Shown: positions 1 through 5,107 of the stretch, one piece after another
Layout of the letters: every line of letters starts with the position of its first letter
Numbering within the stretch: position 1 is the first letter of the stretch
Assembly: GCA_003222235.1 (NCBI GenBank)
Contig: QHVD01000300.1
Span: 1-5,107, forward strand
From: Gemmatimonadota bacterium
Lineage (GTDB): Bacteria > Gemmatimonadota > Gemmatimonadetes > Gemmatimonadales > GWC2-71-9
Length of the DNA stretch: 5,107 bases
Direction of reading: 5' to 3'
Notes under the pieces: model-generated
Database searches by the model: none
What the model was told of the DNA's origin: nothing
What the model saw: only the letters and a program-made list of their open reading frames with translations
Program-made: the position numbers and the translations under genes

Positions 1-1
1 A

Positions 2-445
2 GAACTGGTCCCGAGCCGGCTGATCGCGGCAGTGGGACGCCTCCTCTACCGTGAGCCGTTCGAGGTCGCGCGCTTGGAAGCCAGATTCGCCGAGAGCGCC
101 GATGACGTGACTGCCGAGTACCGCTTCGGGCCGGGAACGCGTCGGTATCACATCCTCGTCACGGGATCTCGCTCCGCCGCCGTGCCTCCGACGACATCCT
201 TCGAGCACTACCTGAAGGAGCGGACCTCCGGCTGCCGCACCGACCGCCGCCGCCGGCCGCAGACGTTTCGGGTGCAGCATCCGCCGTGGGCAGTGCGGGA
301 GGTGAAGCGGGTGGATTACGACGTGGATTTTGGCGCCTTGTACGGACAGGAGTGGAGGTTCCTCAACGACAGGAAACCGGTATCGGTCATCTTTGCGGTC
401 GGCTCGGAGGTCACTGTGTACCGAGCTTCCGGAGCACCCCCTTGA
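2..445 (+). CDS. DUF2071 (YqjF-like) family protein, 5'-truncated by window edge
   Basis: The C-terminal 147 residues of a DUF2071 protein, a family of cytosolic bacterial proteins of unknown biochemical function. The frame is open from base 2 (ELVPSRLIAAVGRLLYREPF) to the TGA at 443-445. The GTG at 32 is therefore probably internal: the residues before it already match the conserved 'lgR..Y..Pf' region. Family marks seen are GRLLYREPF, an S-F-E-H-Y-L-K-E-R segment (usually 'sLe.FL.ERY'), QHPPW, and the closing YGQEW, P-V-S-V and GSEVTVY blocks. Family members are usually about 230-250 residues, so some 90-100 residues lie upstream of the window. The middle segment (SGCRTDRRRR) departs from the more usual 'Y.LY......G' pattern. 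The 3' end overlaps the convergent phosphorylase gene by 35 bp. Nothing links it functionally to its neighbours. The family call is fairly secure; the function is unknown. Confidence 0.8.
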   Translation, partial: ELVPSRLIAAVGRLLYREPFEVARLEARFAESADDVTAEYRFGPGTRRYHILVTGSRSAAVPPTTSFEHYLKERTSGCRTDRRRRPQTFRVQHPPWAVREVKRVDYDVDFGALYGQEWRFLNDRKPVSVIFAVGSEVTVYRASGAPP

Positions 446-1265
446 TCAGCCCCTCGAGCGCGCCGGCGACCTGGCGCCCAGCATCCAGGACCTCCTCATG
501 CGACAGCGTTTGCGCCGAGAGGCCCGCCGCGACGTTGGTGATCGCGGAGACGCCCAGGCAGCGGATTCCCCGCGCCCGGGCCACCAGGACTTCCGGCACC
601 GTGGACATGCCCACCGCATCGGCGCCCAAGCGCTGCAGCATGCGGATCTCGGCCGGCGTTTCGAACGAGGGCCCCAGCAACGCGGCGTACACCCCCTCCT
701 CCAGCGAGACCCGCTCCTGCCGCGCCACCTCGCGGGCGAGAGCCCGCAGTTCTTTGTCGTAGGGGTCGCTCATGTCCGGGAAGCGCTCCTCCCCCTCCTC
801 CACGGGTCCGACGAGCGGGTTCCGCCACATGAGGTTGATGTGATCCGCGATCAGCATCAGCGTCGGTGGCCGGAAGGTGTGCCGGATCCCGCCCGCGGCG
901 TTTGTGACGATCAGCGTGGGCACGCCCAACCGCGCGAACACGCGCACCGGCAGCCCGGCGACGCTCGGCGCGTGCCCCTCATACAAATGAAAGCGGCCGC
1001 TCTGGACGAGCACCGGCACGCCTTCGAGCATGCCCGCGACCAGCTCGCCCTTGTGCCCGGGAGCGCCGGGCGCGGGGAAGCCGGGGATCTCCGCGTACGG
1101 AAGGCGGATCGCATCCCGCACCGTATCGGCGAGGCCGCCGAGCCCGGAGCCGAGGACGATCGCGACCCGGGGCTCGAGCGTGCCGAGCCGCCGCCCGACG
1201 GCGTCGGCCGCCTCGGCCGGCCCCCCCTGCGCACGTCCCGCGCCCCACACCCCTTGCTGGGTCAC
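411..1265 (-). CDS. punA: Purine nucleoside phosphorylase, trimeric (PNP/MTAP) type
   Basis: A cytosolic enzyme of 284 residues. It splits inosine/guanosine (and deoxy forms) with phosphate into free base plus (deoxy)ribose-1-phosphate. Motifs in order: phosphate loop G39-S-G-L-G43; GRFHLYEGH at 90-98 (R91, H93, Y95 and E96 match the human PNP phosphate/sugar site); TNAAGG at 121-126; GPSFETPAE at 198-206 with E202; the M-S-T triad at 220-222; ITN at 242-244; and H256 in SHEEVL. N244, where methylthioadenosine phosphorylases carry Asp, points to 6-oxopurine substrates. This is the trimeric family, not hexameric DeoD. The GTG start at 1265 overlaps the upstream transporter stop (GTGA) and has GGGGA (1273-1277) 7 nt upstream. 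A GTG at codon 6 is a weaker alternative. The same frame stays open far upstream through the transporter gene, so an automatic caller could wrongly fuse them. Last gene of the salvage operon, acting on the product of the adenosine deaminase. Confidence 0.95.
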   Translation of the reverse strand: MTQQGVWGAGRAQGGPAEAADAVGRRLGTLEPRVAIVLGSGLGGLADTVRDAIRLPYAEIPGFPAPGAPGHKGELVAGMLEGVPVLVQSGRFHLYEGHAPSVAGLPVRVFARLGVPTLIVTNAAGGIRHTFRPPTLMLIADHINLMWRNPLVGPVEEGEERFPDMSDPYDKELRALAREVARQERVSLEEGVYAALLGPSFETPAEIRMLQRLGADAVGMSTVPEVLVARARGIRCLGVSAITNVAAGLSAQTLSHEEVLDAGRQVAGALEGLIKGVLRKLGTQ

Positions 1266-2671
1266 AGTAACGTCCCCGCGAGCGTAGCAGAGAGGAAGTT
1301 CGCGAGCGTCCCCGCGATCATGGCGCGGAACCCAAGCCGCGCGAGGTCGTGTTTGCGCTCCGGGACGAGCGCGCCGATCCCGCCGATCTGGATGCCGACG
1401 GAGCTCACGTTCGCGAAGCCGCACAAGGCGAAGGTCGCGATCGTGAACGACACCGGGTCCAGCGACTGCTTGAGCGGCCCGAGGAGCGAGTAGGCGATGA
1501 ATTCGTTCAGGACCATGCGCGTCCCCAGCAGCCCGCCGATCGTGCCGCTGTCGTGCCACGGAACGCCCATGACCCAAGCGATCGGCCTGAAGATCCAGCC
1601 GAACACGGTCTGGATGTTCGCTGGGAACCACGCGAGGTAGCCGTGTACCCAGCCGAACGCGCCGTTGGCCAGGGCGACGAGCGTGATGAACGACACCAGC
1701 ATCGCGATCACGTTGAGCATGAGGTACAGCCCGTCTGTCGTGCCCCGCGCGGCCGCGTCCACGACGTTCACGTCGGTGCGCGGGATGTCCACCTTCAGGC
1801 CGCCGAGCGTCAGCGGCGTTTCCGTCTCCGGCTCGAGGATCTTCGCCATCATTATCGTGCCCGGCGCGGTCATGATCACCGCCGTGAGCAGGTGCCGCGC
1901 CTCGATCCCGAAGGCGATGTAGGCCGCCATGATCGATCCCGAAACGTGCGCCATCCCGGCCGTCATCACCGTCATCAGCTCCGACCGGGTCATCCCCCCG
2001 AGGAAGGGGCGGATGGTGAGGGGCGCTTCCGTCTGACCCATGAAGATCGATGCTGCGACGTTCAAGCTTTCGGCGCCGCTCGCCCCCATCACCTTGTTCA
2101 TGACGATCGCGAACGCCCGCACGACCAGCTGCATGACGCCGACGTAGTACAGGATCGCGAACAGCGCGGACACGAAGATGATGGCCGGAAGCACTTGGAA
2201 GGCGAAGATCAGGCCGAGGCTCGAGTGCTGTTTGCCGAGCTCGCCGAAGACGAACTCCGATCCGACGTACGAGAAGCTCAGGAGGTTCGTGACCGCGCTG
2301 CCCAACGCCCGGAACAGCGTCTGCCCCAGGGGAACGCGAAGTACGAAGATCGCGAACGCGAGCTGCAGGCCGACTCCCCAGGCCACCACGCGCCCGCTGA
2401 TCGCCCGGCGGTTTCGGGAGAGCGCAATCCCGATGCCGAGGATGAACACGATCCCGAGCAGGCCGGTAACCCGCTGGCCGAGGGAACGCGGCGGCGCTTG
2501 GGGCGCCCCGCGCGCGGCTGCGGCGGCCACCGGCCCGGACGTGTCGGCCGAGGCCGGCTGCGGGCGCAAGGCGGCCTGGACCGTATTCCAGGCGAAGCGC
2601 GGTAGGGTGAACACCGCGAGCGCGCACACGAGGGCGACCACGAAAGCGAGAACGGTGCGGCGGAGCGGCAT
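1262..2671 (-). CDS. nupC: Concentrative nucleoside transporter, NupC/CNT family
   Basis: An inner-membrane, ion-coupled nucleoside importer of 469 residues. Binding motifs by comparison with the Vibrio CNT structure: G212-Q-T-E-A-P217 (nucleobase site), N389-E390 in NEFIAY, and N421/S424 in GFANVSSVGI (ribose site), followed by the family's VPERK block at 436-440. The order fits N-terminal CNT, gate and C-terminal CNT domains. Residues 1-66 are extra: a hydrophobic helix (about 7-23), then an Ala/Pro-rich linker (about 35-64). The canonical first helix starts near 67. The extension resembles a signal anchor, or an uncleaved signal peptide plus periplasmic linker. S208 occupies the position that is Asn in sodium-coupled CNTs, so the coupling ion is uncertain. 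The start codon directly follows the stop of the deaminase gene (TAAATG), with TGGAGG (2680-2685) 8 nt upstream. Substrate preference is probably purine nucleosides, judged from its neighbours. Confidence 0.95.
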   Translation of the reverse strand: MPLRRTVLAFVVALVCALAVFTLPRFAWNTVQAALRPQPASADTSGPVAAAAARGAPQAPPRSLGQRVTGLLGIVFILGIGIALSRNRRAISGRVVAWGVGLQLAFAIFVLRVPLGQTLFRALGSAVTNLLSFSYVGSEFVFGELGKQHSSLGLIFAFQVLPAIIFVSALFAILYYVGVMQLVVRAFAIVMNKVMGASGAESLNVAASIFMGQTEAPLTIRPFLGGMTRSELMTVMTAGMAHVSGSIMAAYIAFGIEARHLLTAVIMTAPGTIMMAKILEPETETPLTLGGLKVDIPRTDVNVVDAAARGTTDGLYLMLNVIAMLVSFITLVALANGAFGWVHGYLAWFPANIQTVFGWIFRPIAWVMGVPWHDSGTIGGLLGTRMVLNEFIAYSLLGPLKQSLDPVSFTIATFALCGFANVSSVGIQIGGIGALVPERKHDLARLGFRAMIAGTLANFLSATLAGTLL

Positions 2672-3922
2672 TTAGAGGGCCTCCAGTTCACTCTGCACCC
2701 GCGCGACCAGCGCCACCTTCTCGTACTCGGGGAGAAACGCGCTCTCGCATGCGTTGAGAACCACGCCCGCGAGCGCTTCTTTACCGAGGCCGAGCCCCGC
2801 ATGGGCGTGGAAATACTCGTCGGTGAGCGAGACCCCGTCCATCAAGCGACTGTCGGTGTTGAGCGTGACGCGCACGCCGCGCTCGAGGTAGCGCTTGAAC
2901 GGATGCTCCGCCAGGGACGCCACCGTGCGGGTGTGCAGGTTGCTGATGAGGCACATCTCGAGCGGGATCTTTCGCTCCACGACGGCTTCGAGCAGCCCGG
3001 CGTCCTCGCCGAGCCGTGTGCCGTGGCCGATGCGCTGCGCGCCGCAGTCGTGCAGCGCCTGGTGGATGGAATCGGGCCCGTCCCCCTCGCCGGCGTGGCA
3101 GGTGCAGCCGAGGCCGTGGCGGGCGGCGTACTCGAACGCGGCGCGGTGCTCCCGCGCGGGATGTCCCCGCTCGGCGCCCGCGAGATCGAAGCCCACGACC
3201 CCCGCGTCCTTGTAGTCCACTGCGACCCGCGCCAGCTCGAGCGACACCGAGGGCGGGAGCGTGCGGATACCGCACACCACCAGGCCGGTCTTCGTTCCGG
3301 TCTCCGCCGCGGCCCGCCCGAGCCCGCGCAGCGGGGCCTCGACCGCCTCCGTGAGCGTGAGCGCCGGGCGGTGCAACGCCGGCGAGTAGCGCACCTCAAC
3401 ATAGCGCACGTTCTCAGCCGCGGCGTCGACGACGAACTCGTACGCGATCCGCTCGAGCGCCTGGGCGGTCTGCATCACCGACAGAGTGATCTCGTACTTG
3501 GCCAGGTATTCCTCGAGGCTGCGCGAGCCCTGGACCGACAGCGCGCGCGCGAGCGCCTCCGGCGTGTCCGCCGGCAGCCGAATGCCCTGAGAGCGCGCCA
3601 GGTCGAGCATCGTCTGCGGCCGGAGGCACCCATCGAGGTGCACGTGCAGCTCGGCCTTGGGCCAGCGCCGCAGCAGGTCCTTGGAGAGGCGCGGGGGACC
3701 CTGCCGGGCGGTCACCACCACGCGGAAGATGGCGCCCCCCTCACCCACGGGATCGCTCGCGTCCACCGGGCGCCCCACGCCGTCCGTGGCGTGCGCGGCG
3801 CCGCTCACGAGCAGGCCGGCGAGCTCGCGGTCGAACACCTCCACCGCGTCGCGCACCGTCGCGCCGCGCGTCACGCTCACCGGCTTCTCGTTGACGAAGA
3901 CGCGCAGCTCGCCCGAGCGCAT
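2672..3922 (-). CDS. add: Adenosine deaminase with N-terminal beta-grasp-like extension
   Basis: A 416-residue amidohydrolase-fold zinc enzyme of the adenosine/AMP deaminase family. It hydrolyses (deoxy)adenosine to (deoxy)inosine plus ammonia in the cytosol. The catalytic domain is about 80-416 (a usual ADA is about 330-350). Zinc and catalytic residues: H93 and H95 in ELHVHLDG, G244 in GFDLAGAE, H276 and E279 in CHAGE, H300 in RIGHGT, D357 in NTDS. S358 follows D357 where classic ADAs have a second Asp. Residues 1-75 are not part of ADA: they read as beta strands around one helix (LRVFVNEKPV, T-V-R-D-A-V, F-R-V-V-V), like ThiS/MoaD sulfur carriers but with no C-terminal Gly-Gly. The ATG at 3922 is the only reasonable start: an in-frame TAG lies 13 codons upstream and no clear Shine-Dalgarno is visible. 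First gene of the operon, directly abutting nupC. A related deaminase activity (aminodeoxyfutalosine, for example) cannot be excluded, but transporter and phosphorylase neighbours favour adenosine. Confidence 0.93.
   Translation of the reverse strand: MRSGELRVFVNEKPVSVTRGATVRDAVEVFDRELAGLLVSGAAHATDGVGRPVDASDPVGEGGAIFRVVVTARQGPPRLSKDLLRRWPKAELHVHLDGCLRPQTMLDLARSQGIRLPADTPEALARALSVQGSRSLEEYLAKYEITLSVMQTAQALERIAYEFVVDAAAENVRYVEVRYSPALHRPALTLTEAVEAPLRGLGRAAAETGTKTGLVVCGIRTLPPSVSLELARVAVDYKDAGVVGFDLAGAERGHPAREHRAAFEYAARHGLGCTCHAGEGDGPDSIHQALHDCGAQRIGHGTRLGEDAGLLEAVVERKIPLEMCLISNLHTRTVASLAEHPFKRYLERGVRVTLNTDSRLMDGVSLTDEYFHAHAGLGLGKEALAGVVLNACESAFLPEYEKVALVARVQSELEAL
2680..2685 (-). promoter_or_regulatory. 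Strong Shine-Dalgarno for nupC inside the end of add
   Basis: The minus strand reads TGGAGG, 8 nt before the transporter ATG and inside the last codons of the deaminase gene. With the abutting TAAATG junction it supports this start and suggests translation of the two genes is linked. Confidence 0.7.
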
Positions 3923-3935
3923 AGTGCGCGGAAAA

Positions 3936-3965
3936 TTGCCAAGCCGACCCTGAATGCGCTACCTT
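3936..3965 (+). promoter_or_regulatory. Candidate sigma-70-like promoter for the DUF3006/two-component operon
   Basis: TTGCCA (3936-3941, five of six matches to the -35 consensus) is followed after 18 nt by TACCTT (3960-3965, only three of six matches to the -10). It lies in the 68-bp divergent region and would give a 5' leader of about 20 nt ahead of the ATG at 3991. The weak -10 makes this tentative. On the minus strand I found no convincing promoter for the salvage operon, although it must start in or near the same interval. Confidence 0.3.
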
Positions 3966-3990
3966 CGTCACCGTCGCGAGGTTGAATCCC

Positions 3991-4266
3991 ATGCCCGAGT
4001 CCCACCGTTTGATCGTCGATCGCCACGAAGGCGATCTCGCCGTCGTCGAAGTGGACGGCACCGGGTTCAGCGATCTTCCGCGGTGGCTGTTGCCGCGGCA
4101 CGCGCAGCCTGGCGACGTGCTGGCCGTGACCGTGGAGCCGGCCGCCGAGTGCACGGTGATCTCGATCGCGCGCGACGTCGACGCCACGGCCCGCGCCAGG
4201 TCCGCGGCCGAGCGGGCCATGGAGCGGCTGAGGCTTCGCGATCCGGGCGGAGACGTCGCCCTGTGA
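3991..4266 (+). CDS. DUF3006 family small protein
   Basis: A soluble 91-residue protein with the DUF3006 pattern: an opening 'LIVDRHEGDLAVVEVDG' (7-23), a hydrophobic block with the 'LP' pair (about 28-35), 'PGDVLAVTVEP' (40-50), and a charged, probably helical C-terminus rich in Ala/Arg/Glu (about 61-83). DUF3006 proteins are short; their function is unknown and they have no recognised catalytic residues. The ATG at 3991 is chosen over a TTG at 3982 because GAGG (3978-3981) sits 9 nt upstream and the conserved block begins soon after. First gene of the plus-strand operon. Its TGA overlaps the GTG of the response regulator (GTGA), so it is probably co-translated with the two-component system. 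Whether it influences that system is speculation. Confidence 0.8.
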   Translation: MPESHRLIVDRHEGDLAVVEVDGTGFSDLPRWLLPRHAQPGDVLAVTVEPAAECTVISIARDVDATARARSAAERAMERLRLRDPGGDVAL

Positions 4267-4985
4267 CCGAAGGGCAGAGCCAGCGGGTGTTGGTCGTAGA
4301 CGACGAGCCGGACATCACCGCGCTCGTCGCCTACCACCTCGCCAAGGCCGGCTACCGGGTCGCGACGGCGACGAACGGCCGGGACGCGCTGCAGGCGGCC
4401 CGCGAGGAGCGGCCCGACCTCGTGGTCCTCGATCTCATGCTCCCGGGTCTCTCCGGCTACGAGGTGCTCGTCGATCTGCGCCGCCGGGACGAGACGAAGG
4501 ACGTCGGTGTCATCCTGCTCACCGCGCGCCGGGACGAGCGCGACCGCATCAAGGGCCTGTCGCTCGGCGCGGACGACTATTTGGCGAAGCCCTTCTCGCC
4601 CCAGGAGCTCGTGCTGCGCGTGGGCGCCGTGTTGCGCCGCCTCGCGGCGCCTCCGGTGGCCGCCGGCGGCGTGCTGGCGGCCGGCCCCATCAGCCTGGAC
4701 AAGAGCGCGCACCGAGCGAGCGTCGACGGGGTCGAAGTCGAGCTCACCGCGATCGAATTCAAGCTGCTGCGCACGCTGATCGAGCGGGAAGGTCGGGTGC
4801 AGAGCCGCGCGCAGCTGCTCGAGACGGTGTGGCATGCGCAGCCCGACATCCAGACCCGCACCGTGGACATGCACGTGCAACGCCTGCGCCAAAAGCTGGG
4901 GGCTGCGGGCGACTGCATCGAGACGGTCCGGGGGGCAGGCTATCGGTTCCAGCGACCGCGGCCCGGGGCGCGGAAGCGCTCGTGA
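4263..4985 (+). CDS. OmpR/PhoB-family response regulator
   Basis: A cytosolic DNA-binding transcription regulator of 240 residues, activated by phosphorylation. Receiver domain about 7-127: acidic pair D13-D14, phospho-acceptor D57 in VVLDLMLPG, switch T87 in LLTAR, Y106, and invariant K109 in LAKPFSP. After a short Ala/Gly/Pro linker, a winged-helix domain (about 138-232) carries ELTAIEFKLL, the recognition-helix region RTVDMHVQRLRQKLG (199-213) and the closing VRGAGYRF. Length and domain order are normal for the family. The GTG start at 4263 overlaps the DUF3006 stop, with GGAG (4249-4252) 10 nt upstream. The TGA in turn overlaps the GTG of a sensor kinase, its likely partner. The sequence looks PhoB-like in general style, but nothing here (no pst or phoU genes, no visible Pho boxes) proves phosphate control, so no symbol is given. 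Confidence 0.95.
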   Translation: MTEGQSQRVLVVDDEPDITALVAYHLAKAGYRVATATNGRDALQAAREERPDLVVLDLMLPGLSGYEVLVDLRRRDETKDVGVILLTARRDERDRIKGLSLGADDYLAKPFSPQELVLRVGAVLRRLAAPPVAAGGVLAAGPISLDKSAHRASVDGVEVELTAIEFKLLRTLIEREGRVQSRAQLLETVWHAQPDIQTRTVDMHVQRLRQKLGAAGDCIETVRGAGYRFQRPRPGARKRS

Positions 4986-5107
4986 AGCTGGCCACTCGCC
5001 TGTTCGTCACCATGAGCCTTCTCGTCGCGGTCGCGGTGGGGGTGCTCATCCTCGCCGCCGATCAATTGCTCCGCCGTCACCTGGAAGACGAGATCGCGGG
5101 CGGGCTC
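4982..5107 (+). CDS. Sensor histidine kinase, N-terminal fragment (runs off window)
   Basis: Only the first 42 residues are present. They form a basic start (MKLATR), one hydrophobic membrane helix (about 7-25), then a charged stretch (LLRRHLEDEI), as at the N-terminus of membrane sensor kinases of the PhoR/EnvZ type. No HAMP, dimerisation, H-box or ATPase domain is inside the window, so the kinase call rests on this signature and on the 4-bp GTGA overlap with the response regulator. GGAAG (4972-4976) lies 5 nt before the GTG start. The short segment after the helix may be the start of an extracytoplasmic sensing region or a linker; the signal is unknown. Confidence 0.75.
   Translation, partial: MKLATRLFVTMSLLVAVAVGVLILAADQLLRRHLEDEIAGGL

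Noticed and set aside
371..388. Small hairpin ACCG-ATAC-CGGT downstream of punA as a terminator
   Set aside because: The stem is only 4 bp, lies inside the DUF2071 coding region and has no convincing T tract.
456..475. GCGCC/GGCGC inverted repeat just after the DUF2071 stop as a terminator
   Set aside because: The 5-bp stem has no following T tract and lies within punA coding sequence. Such repeats are expected by chance at this GC content.
330..1493. Plus-strand open frame of 387 codons across punA
   Set aside because: It is antisense to punA and the transporter end, rich in Arg/His/Pro, with no recognisable domain.
1349..2605. Long plus-strand open frame opposite the transporter
   Set aside because: Composition is biased (Arg, Glu, Asp, His), there are no family motifs, and it is antisense to a clear CNT gene. 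It is a GC-driven shadow frame.
1266..2627. Minus-strand frame continuous with punA that would make a 738-residue fused protein
   Set aside because: The upstream part is Arg/Gly/Ala-rich nonsense lying over the transporter in another frame. Only the part after 1265 matches the phosphorylase family.
2801..3985. Long plus-strand open frame opposite the deaminase
   Set aside because: It is a low-complexity Arg/Ala/Val frame antisense to a gene with a full set of catalytic motifs. No independent coding evidence.
3741..4892. Minus-strand open frame opposite the response regulator and DUF3006 genes
   Set aside because: It crosses the divergent region and runs antisense to a clear two-domain regulator. 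Its composition is typical of a shadow frame.

Overview
The window is compact, very GC-rich bacterial DNA (roughly two thirds or more G+C by eye), with almost no non-coding sequence and a strong G/C third-position bias. That bias opens long spurious frames opposite and beside the real genes. No rRNA, tRNA, mobile element or CRISPR is visible, so phylum placement is inference. The style (high GC, a CNT transporter with an N-terminal extension, an adenosine deaminase with an N-terminal beta-grasp-like extension) would fit Gemmatimonadota or a similar high-GC soil or sediment lineage. I cannot prove this from the sequence.

Layout. (1) Bases 2-445, plus strand: the 3' part of a DUF2071 (YqjF-like) gene, cut by the window edge. 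(2) Bases 3922 down to 411, minus strand: a tight three-gene operon, add - nupC - punA. The add stop directly abuts the nupC start (TAA|ATG), and the nupC stop overlaps the punA start in GTGA. The end of punA overlaps the end of the DUF2071 gene by 35 bp, tail to tail. (3) Bases 3923-3990: a 68-bp divergent intergenic region, the only non-coding gap. (4) Bases 3991-5107, plus strand: a DUF3006 small protein, an OmpR/PhoB-type response regulator and the start of a sensor histidine kinase. Each is joined to the next by a 4-bp GTGA overlap.

Function. The minus-strand operon is a complete purine nucleoside salvage module. A concentrative nucleoside transporter imports nucleosides, adenosine deaminase converts (deoxy)adenosine to (deoxy)inosine, and trimeric-type purine nucleoside phosphorylase cleaves inosine/guanosine to base plus (deoxy)ribose-1-phosphate. 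Catalytic and ligand residues of all three families can be read in the translations. The plus-strand operon is a two-component system preceded by a DUF3006 gene. Its stimulus is unknown because the sensor is truncated after its first membrane segment.

The most notable points are a ThiS/MoaD-like N-terminal domain of about 75 residues on the adenosine deaminase, a serine at the transporter position where sodium-coupled CNTs carry a sodium-liganding asparagine, and translational coupling of DUF3006 to a two-component system. None amounts to a demonstrated new system. The deaminase fusion is the best candidate for something under-described.
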